A stretch of DNA of 64,000 bases, from NCBI GenBank assembly GCA_023421955.1, contig JAEZSE010000040.1, forward strand, positions 29,749-93,748, read 5' to 3'. How positions within the stretch are numbered: position 1 is the first letter of the stretch; every line of letters begins with the position of its first letter. Shown in pieces: positions 15,695 through 23,093 of this stretch. Both the position numbers and the translations under genes were made by a program. This DNA is from Bacillota bacterium. Lineage in GTDB: Bacteria; Bacillota; Clostridia; Christensenellales; UMGS416. Under the pieces are notes generated by a model, which had not been told where the DNA came from, did no database searches, and was given only the letters and a program-made list of their open reading frames with translations.

Positions 15695-17229
15695 TCAAGA
15701 GCCTCCACACAGCGCCCCCTTAGCTCTATTAGCTCGTTTCGGCGAGCCTCGGCCTTGGGAGTGGCTTTGTCGGCAATCTCGCTGAGAATCGTATCGATGA
15801 TCTCCAACTTATTCTGAAGCAGCTTGCCGAGTAAGGGATGGCGTCGGCTCACCAGCAGGTGGCCCACCTCCAGGTCAAACAGCGACATCGGCGGGCGGGA
15901 ATCCTGCCCCGGCGTGGCGGCCAGAACCTGATAAATGCGCCCGTCCTCCTCTGCTAATTGCTCATCGGAAATTTGAAAGCCACTGTCCGCCAACCAACGG
16001 CGCACCATGCCCACAGAGTTCATCGGCTGTAACACCAGCTTATCCACTTCGCCGACTTGCCGTGCTCCCGACTCAAGCACTTCGACGATAGTCTGTCCTC
16101 CCAAACCCGCCATCACAATCACATTGGCTTCGCCGGGTTTCAGTTTTTTCAGCCCGTCGCCCACCCTGGTCTGCACCACGTTGCCGATGCCCATCTCGCG
16201 CACCAGCTCTCGTGTCTTGGCCAGGGACTTGGCGCTCACATCCACCGCGATAACCTTCGGGCAGCCGCTTAAGGCCAGATACGCTGAAAGTTTGCCGTGA
16301 TCGCAGCCCACATCGGCCACGGCGGCGCGGCTGTCGATCATGAAAGCGATGGTCTGTAGTCGGGGCGAAAGCTTAATTGGGATCACCTTTTTCGTCTCCT
16401 CAGCAGCCAAAGGTCCTGAAAGAGGAAGGAATTCAGGGCTAACGTCTGATACATCTTTATAGCTATTCGTTTTTGGTGAAACAGCACCAACCGCTGTCTT
16501 GGAATGAACCAATGTGGCTTCATCACGAAGATGCGCCTGGTTTGGCCCAACCAGTTTACTCTCAGGCTTTGGGTCTTCCAACGTAGCTTTGATGGTTTTC
16601 TGGGGGGCTTCTCTCTCTGGAACTGAAGCTCCATGCCGGCCAAGCCTCGGGGCGAGGCTTCCCCGCGCATGCCGGCCAATCGAATAGCGCGCCATTGCGT
16701 GCTCGATCAGAAGCAGGAGGCCAATTCCAAGAGCCATATCACCGATGCTGGCATAAGCAGACGGCCCGATACGGCATGGAATGATATCGCTGAAAAACCA
16801 CATGGTTGCTTCGCGCGGACCCGGCATCACGAAGTATTCGGGGATTCTTCCATCTGCAATCTTTTGCACCGTGGATTCAAGACCTGGAACCAGCGGTGCT
16901 TGCCATGCCACAGGCATACGCCAGCCATTGGAAACGATCACAACGATGTTGAGCGCCAACCCCAAGGCTGCGAGCCAAATGCCATATTTGCGGATGTTGA
17001 TCAAAACAAAGATTACAAGCGGCAGAAACCGAATAATTTGAATTGGAATCAGAAACTCCGGAAAAAGCCAGGGTATATAACCTGGCAGCACATAAATCGT
17101 TAGCTCCGCAGCAGCAGCCAGAAACACCAGCCACACACCATGCAGCCCGATATTGACAAGACCGCTCAACCCACCGCCGCGAATCAAGCCAATCACAAGC
17201 CCCAAGATGATGAAGATCAGCAATATCAT
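15679..17229 (-). CDS. DUF5317 membrane domain fused in frame to TrmK (tRNA adenine-22-N1 methyltransferase)
   Basis: One unbroken 516-codon frame. Residues 1-185 have about five membrane helices (first MILLIFIILGLVIGL) and resemble DUF5317. Residues about 186-280 are a polar, Pro/Lys-rich, probably disordered linker. Residues about 282-516 are a full TrmK: VADVGCDHGKLSAYLA (SAM site), VIVMAGLGGQ and LQPMNSVGMVRRWL. TrmK methylates N1 of A22 in tRNA. TrmK is normally a free protein of about 235 residues; here a GTG at codon 282 with an SD could also start that form. The ATG overlaps the upstream HD-GYP stop (ATGA) and the 3' end overlaps nif3. Confidence 0.8.
   Translation of the reverse strand: MILLIFIILGLVIGLIRGGGLSGLVNIGLHGVWLVFLAAAAELTIYVLPGYIPWLFPEFLIPIQIIRFLPLVIFVLINIRKYGIWLAALGLALNIVVIVSNGWRMPVAWQAPLVPGLESTVQKIADGRIPEYFVMPGPREATMWFFSDIIPCRIGPSAYASIGDMALGIGLLLLIEHAMARYSIGRHARGSLAPRLGRHGASVPEREAPQKTIKATLEDPKPESKLVGPNQAHLRDEATLVHSKTAVGAVSPKTNSYKDVSDVSPEFLPLSGPLAAEETKKVIPIKLSPRLQTIAFMIDSRAAVADVGCDHGKLSAYLALSGCPKVIAVDVSAKSLAKTRELVREMGIGNVVQTRVGDGLKKLKPGEANVIVMAGLGGQTIVEVLESGARQVGEVDKLVLQPMNSVGMVRRWLADSGFQISDEQLAEEDGRIYQVLAATPGQDSRPPMSLFDLEVGHLLVSRRHPLLGKLLQNKLEIIDTILSEIADKATPKAEARRNELIELRGRCVEALEWFAR
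16384..16402 (-). promoter_or_regulatory. Possible internal SD and GTG start for free TrmK
   Basis: Within the fused frame, minus-strand GAGGAG lies 9 bases before GTG (16386-16384). Starting here gives a 235-residue protein beginning (M)IPIKLSPRLQTIA, the normal TrmK N-terminus. Confidence 0.45.
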
Positions 17230-18548
17230 TTGCTTTCCTGCGCGCTTCTTTGCTTCATTTTCAAAAAGGTGTCCACCACATCAGGATGGAATTGCGTGCC
17301 GCGCTCCTGACGGATGATGCTGAGCGCGGTTTCCTCGCTGAGGGCTTTCCGATATGGCCGGTCGCTGGTCATTGCGTCATAGGCATCCGCCAGGCTGATC
17401 ACATGCACTTCCATAGCCACAGTCTTCCCAGGCTCCATCTTCGGGTATCCCCCGCCATCATACCGCACATGGTGATACAGGATCATATCCCTCACTGACT
17501 CAGGGATACTGACCTCCTCCAGAATTTTAACGCCAATGGCGGGATGTTGCATGATCCTCTCCCACTCCTCAGGAGCCAGTTTGGTGGGTTTCCTGAGAAT
17601 CTCATCCTCAATGCCGATCTTGCCGATGTCATGCAGTACGGCAGCAACTTTCAGATTTTCGAGCCGGGCCGAACCCATGCCCATCGCCTGGGCGACTTCC
17701 TCAGCATACTGCGCCACACGTTTGGAATGACCTTCGGTATATTCATCTTTAGCCTCAATGGCGGCGGTGAGCGTACTGATCGTGCGGATATACTGCTCCT
17801 TGGAATCAACATAAAGTTTAAACGCGTATCTCGCAAACATCAACGGCACGAAGAACAGGATGGCCAACCATGGGCCACTGTCTTGCATCTGGAAAATGAA
17901 CGCCAGAAAATAGCCAATTGGTGCGAACGCCAACAACGTAGGTAGCAGGTTCGTTACCACGCTTGTGAAAGAAGAAAGGAACGGAGCCCCCACCATCAGC
18001 TTGATGATCAGGATCGTGCTAATACTGTTGACGAGAAGCGTTACCACCAGAAACAAGATCGACGGCAGCAACAATCCCGGCATATCAAGATCTCCGGCGG
18101 CACCCCCAACGGCTTTAAAGGCAAGCCAACCGGCACTTACTGAAATAATGTAATTTGCATTATTATAGAGCGTCTTGGATATATGGGTGTTTAAGACCGT
18201 GCTGACCGTTTTGCCATCTCGCTTCTCAAACTCAAACAAAGCGCTGATGATAATCGCGAACACCGTAACCTGAACACCAAAAAGCACTGTGATTGCATAA
18301 AGAAGGATGATGGAAATATCAGTATATTCACCCTTACGTGTGGGCAACGGATATGACCTGCAGATGCAAAGCATTACCACAAGAACGAGATACTTGAACA
18401 CCTCAAATAGTATGTTTCCAGAAAAGTCTTTTGTACTGGCAAAATCATAAACAAGAAGGGCTGCCAACCCAAATCCGGCCAACGAATACAGTGCCAGATA
18501 AGCATTGGCAAACCAGGATTTCATTCGGCCGGATCCACCGTTACCCAT
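17226..18548 (-). CDS. Membrane HD-GYP domain protein (probable c-di-GMP phosphodiesterase)
   Basis: 440 residues. Residues 10-245 contain about seven or eight hydrophobic helices; the cytoplasmic C-terminus is an HD-GYP domain: GHSKRVAQYA (about 273), HD at 306-307 (VLHDIGKIG), His335, HH at 359-360 and the GYP triplet at 367-369. All metal ligands appear present, so it should hydrolyse c-di-GMP in response to a membrane-side signal. The start at 18548 has GGGAG 7 bases upstream; MKSW eight codons later is an alternative. It overlaps the DUF5317-TrmK gene by 4 bases, and a 26-codon frame lies 58 bases upstream. Confidence 0.9.
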   Translation of the reverse strand: MGNGGSGRMKSWFANAYLALYSLAGFGLAALLVYDFASTKDFSGNILFEVFKYLVLVVMLCICRSYPLPTRKGEYTDISIILLYAITVLFGVQVTVFAIIISALFEFEKRDGKTVSTVLNTHISKTLYNNANYIISVSAGWLAFKAVGGAAGDLDMPGLLLPSILFLVVTLLVNSISTILIIKLMVGAPFLSSFTSVVTNLLPTLLAFAPIGYFLAFIFQMQDSGPWLAILFFVPLMFARYAFKLYVDSKEQYIRTISTLTAAIEAKDEYTEGHSKRVAQYAEEVAQAMGMGSARLENLKVAAVLHDIGKIGIEDEILRKPTKLAPEEWERIMQHPAIGVKILEEVSIPESVRDMILYHHVRYDGGGYPKMEPGKTVAMEVHVISLADAYDAMTSDRPYRKALSEETALSIIRQERGTQFHPDVVDTFLKMKQRSAQESK

Positions 18549-18606
18549 ATATACTCCCGCAATTTATGGAAATTAGGCTCAGCTCCACAATGGTTTTCAG
18601 ATGGTA

Positions 18607-18687
18607 TTACCTCCAGGTGAGCATTGCGCCACCGGCAAGCAGCAAAGAAACCAGAGCTGCGAGTGCCATCGCGATCTTAGCCTTCAT
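18607..18687 (-). CDS. 26-residue hydrophobic membrane peptide
   Basis: ATG-to-TAA frame of 26 codons. It starts MKAKIAMALAALVSLLLAGG and ends AMLTWR: two Lys, one membrane helix, a basic end. The SD AAGGAGG is consensus but lies about 11 bases from the ATG and takes part in a hairpin (separate entry). It lies upstream of the HD-GYP gene on the same strand. It could be a regulatory leader peptide, a small membrane partner of the HD-GYP protein, or a toxin-like peptide; nothing in the sequence decides this. Confidence 0.5.
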   Translation of the reverse strand: MKAKIAMALAALVSLLLAGGAMLTWR

Positions 18688-18690
18688 TAA

Positions 18691-18742
18691 TAAATAGCCT
18701 CCTTCACGAAACTCTGTCGTCCGCTAACAGACAGGCTATTTA
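18691..18742 (-). promoter_or_regulatory. Leader hairpin masking the SD of the 26-residue peptide
   Basis: TAAATAGCCT (18691-18700) and AGGCTATTTA (18733-18742) are a perfect 10-bp inverted repeat with a 32-base loop. In the mRNA the 3' arm includes the end of the SD and ends 3 bases before the ATG. The loop can form a small hairpin, GUCUG-UUAG-CGGAC. Confidence 0.5.
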
Positions 18743-18796
18743 TCCGCTACGCTTTTCAAGAATCGGCAAGAAAGTGGAACTGAGCCTAATATTCCG

Positions 18797-19483
18797 CTAT
18801 TTGGTCAAAGGCATGAAAAGCCTTCGGTTCAGCGCGTCAAGCGCTGCCTTGACCACTGCCACGTTTTCATCCTCGCGGATGATCGCGGCGCCAAGCAAAG
18901 TGTCTTCGCGGCCCATATGCCGGCAGTATACCGCCACGGCATACGCGCTCTGGCCGTTGATATTGAAACGCTGCACATCCAGAATGCTCAGCGTGAGGCC
19001 CTGGTCCATATTATAGTTCACGGCGTTTACCACCGCTTGGGCCAGCGTGCGGAAACGGCTGTTTGCCCCGCTGTTGCCGGAAGCCTCGCCGGAGTATATG
19101 CGTTCGCCTGCAACCAAAGACACTGTGGCCTTGATGGAATTTCCTTCATATCCCACCATGAACGACTTCAGCAGCACCCTGGGGGCTTCCGCTTTCTTCT
19201 CTTCCACAGGCGAGTAATCGCGCGAAGGGCTTATGATGCTGTCAAGATTGTCCACCTGGGCCACGCTAATCAGCTTATAATCCAAATCAACATGGAATTT
19301 CGCCATCAACGCCGACTGCACATCGCGCACCAATTGCTTGACGTTTCGGGAGCGATCCGCCAACACATGGCACTCGATGATTTCGCCGTCGGATTCGTCG
19401 ATCTTCACCTTGGCGGAAAACACGCCTTGCACTTTGCAGATCAATTCCTCATACAAGGCGGCGGTCTCATCGACCCGGTCCAA
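18797..19483 (-). CDS. Conserved unknown protein upstream of the HD-GYP gene
   Basis: 228 residues with no signal peptide or membrane helix. The first 85 residues (alternating strands and helices, with EIIECHVLADRSRNVKQLVR) suggest a small alpha/beta domain; after a Pro/Glu/Lys linker, residues about 100-228 look like a second alpha/beta domain (FMVGYEGNSIKATVSLVAGE, then YAVAVYCRHMGREDTLLGAA). I recognise no catalytic motif. The only possible start is TTG 19483 (SD AGGTGA); a stop precedes it. It has its own promoter between rpoD and the HD-GYP operon. I cannot assign a function. Confidence 0.7.
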   Translation of the reverse strand: MDRVDETAALYEELICKVQGVFSAKVKIDESDGEIIECHVLADRSRNVKQLVRDVQSALMAKFHVDLDYKLISVAQVDNLDSIISPSRDYSPVEEKKAEAPRVLLKSFMVGYEGNSIKATVSLVAGERIYSGEASGNSGANSRFRTLAQAVVNAVNYNMDQGLTLSILDVQRFNINGQSAYAVAVYCRHMGREDTLLGAAIIREDENVAVVKAALDALNRRLFMPLTK

Positions 19484-19539
19484 TCACATCACCTGCCCTT
19501 CATTCGCAGATATTTGTCTTCTTTGCCAATTATGCCAAC

Positions 19540-19568
19540 ATTATACGCTATCGTGTTGAATCATACAA
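19540..19568 (-). promoter_or_regulatory. Sigma-A promoter of the conserved unknown gene
   Basis: TTGTAT (19563-19568) and TATAAT (19540-19545) with a 17-base spacer. Just upstream, ATATGCA (19575-19581) and TGCATAT (19597-19603) form a 7-bp dyad that could be an operator. Confidence 0.7.
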
Positions 19569-19629
19569 TATCAAATATGCAGATAACCGCATAATTTGCA
19601 TATCAGTATTGTGATATCAACACAACGCA

Positions 19630-20850
19630 CTAATCCAGGAAATCTTTCAGCTTCTTGCTGCGGCTGGGGTGCCGGAGTTTTCTCAGCGCTTTTGCCTCAA
19701 TCTGGCGGATGCGTTCGCGGGTTACCTGGAACTCTCGGCCCACTTCTTCTAGCGTGCGCGCTCGGCCATCGTCCAGGCCGAAGCGCAAGCGCAGCACCTT
19801 CTCTTCCCGAGGCGTCAGCGTGTCCAGAACGTCTGTGAGCTGCTCCTTGAGCATCGTGTAGGCGGCAACCTCAGCTGGAGCCGGGACATCGTCATCGGGA
19901 ATGAAGTCACCCAAGTGGCTGTCTTCCTCCTCGCCGATTGGTGTTTCCAGTGAGACCGGCTCCTGCGCGATCTTCATGATTTCGCGCACCTTGTCTTCCG
20001 AAACGCCCATTTCCTTGGCAATTTCATCGGGTTGGGGGTCACGGCCGTGCTCCTGCAGGAGCTGACGTGACACACGGATCAGTTTGTTGATCGTCTCCAC
20101 CATGTGCACGGGGATGCGGATGGTGCGGGCCTGGTCGGCAATGGCGCGGGTGATGGCCTGCCGGATCCACCAGGTGGCATATGTGGAAAACTTATATCCT
20201 TTGCGATAATCAAATTTCTCAACAGCCTTGATCAAGCCCAGGTTTCCCTCTTGAATCAGATCCAGAAATAACATGCCGCGGCCCACATAGCGCTTTGCAA
20301 TGCTTACGACCAACCTTAAGTTGGCTTCCGCCAGTTTACGGCGTGCATTCTGATCGCCTTCCTCCATCTTACGGGCATAAACAATTTCCTCATCGGCGGA
20401 GAGCAACGGCACCTTGCCGATCTCTTTCAAATACATACGAACAGGATCGTCCAGGCTCACGCCTTCCAGCAATGCCTTGTCATCCTGCATTTGCTCCAGG
20501 TCGCCTGGGGCTTTGCCCAGAGAATACTCAATGCCAAGCTTTTCCAGCGCTTCGTAGATCTGCTCGACCTCCGCCGGCTCCAGCTCAATGCCATCAAGCA
20601 GAGAGCCAATTTCCTTTTCGGTCAATACGCCCTTGGATTGCCCCAGCTCAATGAGCTTGCGGATCCGCTTCTGCTTGACCATCGGGATTTCCATGAGCTT
20701 GGAAAGCGAGATTTCAGCCAGGTTGCCCCGCAACTCCCCCAGGCCTCCAGTGCCAGCCTCTTCGGTTATCGGCTGCGTGGTTTGATTGAGTTCGTCGGCG
20801 ATCCCGTTCTCCTCCGGCGTGATGTTGCTGTTGTGTTTCTTGTCGGCCAA
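19630..20850 (-). CDS. rpoD: RNA polymerase primary sigma factor (SigA/RpoD)
   Basis: 406 residues. Region 1.1 (about 45-110), region 1.2/2 with DPVRMYLKEIG and FLDLIQEGNLGLIKAVEKF (core binding), the -10 recognition helix TYATWWIRQAITRAIA, region 3 and region 4 with the -35 HTH TLEEVGREFQVTRERIRQIE and the C-terminal end LRHPSRSKKLKDFLD. It directs vegetative transcription. The start is TTG 20850, with the SD GAGGAGG 8 bases upstream. It lies 12 bases after dnaG, the classical macromolecular-synthesis operon order without rpsU (rpsU is elsewhere in this window). Confidence 0.98.
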   Translation of the reverse strand: MADKKHNSNITPEENGIADELNQTTQPITEEAGTGGLGELRGNLAEISLSKLMEIPMVKQKRIRKLIELGQSKGVLTEKEIGSLLDGIELEPAEVEQIYEALEKLGIEYSLGKAPGDLEQMQDDKALLEGVSLDDPVRMYLKEIGKVPLLSADEEIVYARKMEEGDQNARRKLAEANLRLVVSIAKRYVGRGMLFLDLIQEGNLGLIKAVEKFDYRKGYKFSTYATWWIRQAITRAIADQARTIRIPVHMVETINKLIRVSRQLLQEHGRDPQPDEIAKEMGVSEDKVREIMKIAQEPVSLETPIGEEEDSHLGDFIPDDDVPAPAEVAAYTMLKEQLTDVLDTLTPREEKVLRLRFGLDDGRARTLEEVGREFQVTRERIRQIEAKALRKLRHPSRSKKLKDFLD

Positions 20851-20862
20851 TGCCGTCCCTCC

Positions 20863-22707
20863 TCAGCGCTTGTTCTGATCTGGTTGCTGCTGCTTGAGCG
20901 CGGATATTTTCTGCAACAGCCCGTATAATTCCTTCTTTTTTGCCTGCCGCTCATCTTCGGCGAGGCCTGGCAGTTTTAGTGCTTCATTCACCGCCTCAAT
21001 TTGCACGGTGAGCTCACGCTCCCGCAGTGTTTTAAGGCAGTCTCCAACAAGTCGGTTCCAATCCGTTTCCTGTGGCAGCGCAAGCAAATGGATGCGGGCT
21101 AGTTCAGACTGCCCAGCAGGAGAAAGCTCACTCATCATCTCCGCAGCGGACTGCTGTCTGACCCGACCGTTCAGCACGGCTTGGGCCAACTCTTGCCGCT
21201 CAGCATGGAAAAACGCAACCCCGGCTTCCGTGAGGAAGTTCATTGCTTGCTCTGAACCTTGCATCGCGAGCCGGAGCAGGAAACTCTCGGCATCCCGGCT
21301 GGCATTGTCACGGCGTCCCTCCATTGGTGAAGCATCCAGCGTTCTGGAAGAACCGTCCATTCCTGCATTAGTATACCTGCTGTGTTTCGCGCTATACTCG
21401 GCGGCCTTCCGTGCAGACCGTTCAATGCCAGATTCCTCATAGATCGCCAGTTCCGACACACCGGTCTGGCGGCTGAGGCGCTTCACATAGATATCCAATT
21501 CCACAGGGCTTGCGATTTTGGCAAGCACCTCACGGCAAGCTACTGTTACATACCGCCGGCGCCCATCCTCTGTGACAAGATTACACTCAGCGGAGATTGC
21601 CTTCAGCTTATAGTCTATGAGCGGCAAGGCCTGGTCCATTCGCTCTTCCAGACCCGTGAGCCCAAAGCGCTTGGCGTAATCATCCGGATCCATCCCATCG
21701 GGAAACTCCATCACCTTTACAGCAAGGCCGGCATCCCTGAGGATATCGAGCCCGCGCAATGTGGCTTTCTGCCCGGCTGAATCACCGTCATAGGCCAGAA
21801 AAACTTCCTCGCAGTACCTCTTGATGAGTCTCGCCTGCTCCTCGGTGAGCGCCGTTCCCAGTGACGCCATTGCATAGGGCACACCTGCCTGGTGCATCGA
21901 GATCACATCCATGTAGCCTTCCACCAGCACCATCCGCTGCAAGCCGCGGATCTGCTGCACCAGGTTCAGGCCAAACAGGTTTTGCCGCTTATTGAACACC
22001 GGCGTTTCCGGAGAGTTCAGATATTTGGGCTGGCTGTCATCCATGACCCTGCCGCCGAAGGCAATGATGCGACCCCTGCGGTCAATGATCGGAAACATCA
22101 CCCGGTTGCGGAAGTAGTCATACCAGCGGCCTTCTTTTTCTCCGGCCACGGCAAACTGCTTGAGGTGCTCCCGCGAAAAGCCCTGCGCTTCCAAGAAACG
22201 GATGGCTTCGTCGCGGTTGTCCGGTGCAAAACCCAAGCCGAATCGCTTGATGATGCGCTCGCTCAGGCCCCGCTTTTGCAGGTATTCCAATGCCGGAAGC
22301 CCTTCGCGGGAATAGAGCTTGTCGTGGTAGAATCGCGCTGCCGCTCTTCCGATTTCGTACAGTGTGGTGCGAAGTTCTTCACGCGCCCGGTGGTCGCCGT
22401 CACTTTTGCGCTCCGGCATTGGCAGCCCGGCCCGACCTGCCAGTAGCTCAACAGCCTCGGAGAAGTCGCATTTCTCCATGTTCTGGATAAACTGAAAGGC
22501 GTTTCCTCCGGCATGGCAGCCAAAGCAATAGTAGAACTGCTTATCTTGGCTGACCGAAAAAGACGGCGTCTTCTCCCCATGAAAGGGGCACAGACCCCAC
22601 CAGCTCTGGCCTTTGCGCTTGAGCTGGACATAGCCGCCGATCACATCGACAATGTCGTTGCGAGCCAGCACGTCTGTGAGGAATTCTTCGGCGAAAAAAC
22701 CGGGCAT
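20863..22707 (-). CDS. dnaG: DNA primase
   Basis: 614 residues. The zinc-binding CHC2 domain has Cys40, His43, Cys61 and Cys64; next comes the TOPRIM core with VLVEGYMDVISM and AYDGDSAGQKA; the C-terminal helical part binds the replicative helicase. It makes RNA primers at the replication fork. The start ATG 22707 has the SD AAAGGAG. It is co-directional with rpoD, 12 bases apart, and probably shares its promoter within the 386-base gap upstream. Confidence 0.97.
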   Translation of the reverse strand: MPGFFAEEFLTDVLARNDIVDVIGGYVQLKRKGQSWWGLCPFHGEKTPSFSVSQDKQFYYCFGCHAGGNAFQFIQNMEKCDFSEAVELLAGRAGLPMPERKSDGDHRAREELRTTLYEIGRAAARFYHDKLYSREGLPALEYLQKRGLSERIIKRFGLGFAPDNRDEAIRFLEAQGFSREHLKQFAVAGEKEGRWYDYFRNRVMFPIIDRRGRIIAFGGRVMDDSQPKYLNSPETPVFNKRQNLFGLNLVQQIRGLQRMVLVEGYMDVISMHQAGVPYAMASLGTALTEEQARLIKRYCEEVFLAYDGDSAGQKATLRGLDILRDAGLAVKVMEFPDGMDPDDYAKRFGLTGLEERMDQALPLIDYKLKAISAECNLVTEDGRRRYVTVACREVLAKIASPVELDIYVKRLSRQTGVSELAIYEESGIERSARKAAEYSAKHSRYTNAGMDGSSRTLDASPMEGRRDNASRDAESFLLRLAMQGSEQAMNFLTEAGVAFFHAERQELAQAVLNGRVRQQSAAEMMSELSPAGQSELARIHLLALPQETDWNRLVGDCLKTLRERELTVQIEAVNEALKLPGLAEDERQAKKKELYGLLQKISALKQQQPDQNKR

Positions 22708-23093
22708 TCGCGCTCCTTTTCAGTGATACGCCATGGAAAGAGAAAATCCTTCCCATGAGTTGGGGCAGTTGGAAATTCTTTATTCGACGGGAATCCCGGT
22801 TTTCCTGCAAGCACAGTGAAAATATACCCAAGTATAGAGCGGAAATATCATCTCTCAGTGGATTTCAAATCTAGAATCTACACTAGTTATTGCAGATTCT
22901 TCATATGTCCGTGAAAGACTCCACTACAAGACACTCCGCGGGCATGGCAACCCGCCCCTACTAACTCGTCAATGATTCTTAGAGACCTATCATCCCCTCA
23001 CATACGCTACCCCTCCCCCAATGCTCTGGGGGAGGGGCAGAGGTGAGGGTTTGCTTGGGAGAGGAGCTGATGCAACAGCCCCATTCAGTCTGT
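22708..23093. other. 386-base gap between ppdK and dnaG
   Basis: No gene seen. The part near dnaG (22790-22890) should hold the dnaG-rpoD promoter; TATACT on the minus strand near 22835 is a possible -10 without a good -35. The part near ppdK holds a GC-rich palindromic repeat (next entry). The stretch 22890-22985 shows nothing recognisable. Confidence 0.5.
22992..23052. repeat. Palindromic repeat, CTCCCCCA family, copy 1
   Basis: Stem CCCCTCCCCCA / GGGGGAGGGG around a short loop, flanked by CCCTCACC on the ppdK side. A second copy with the same flanks is at 45514-45572. It may also act as the ppdK terminator. Confidence 0.65.
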
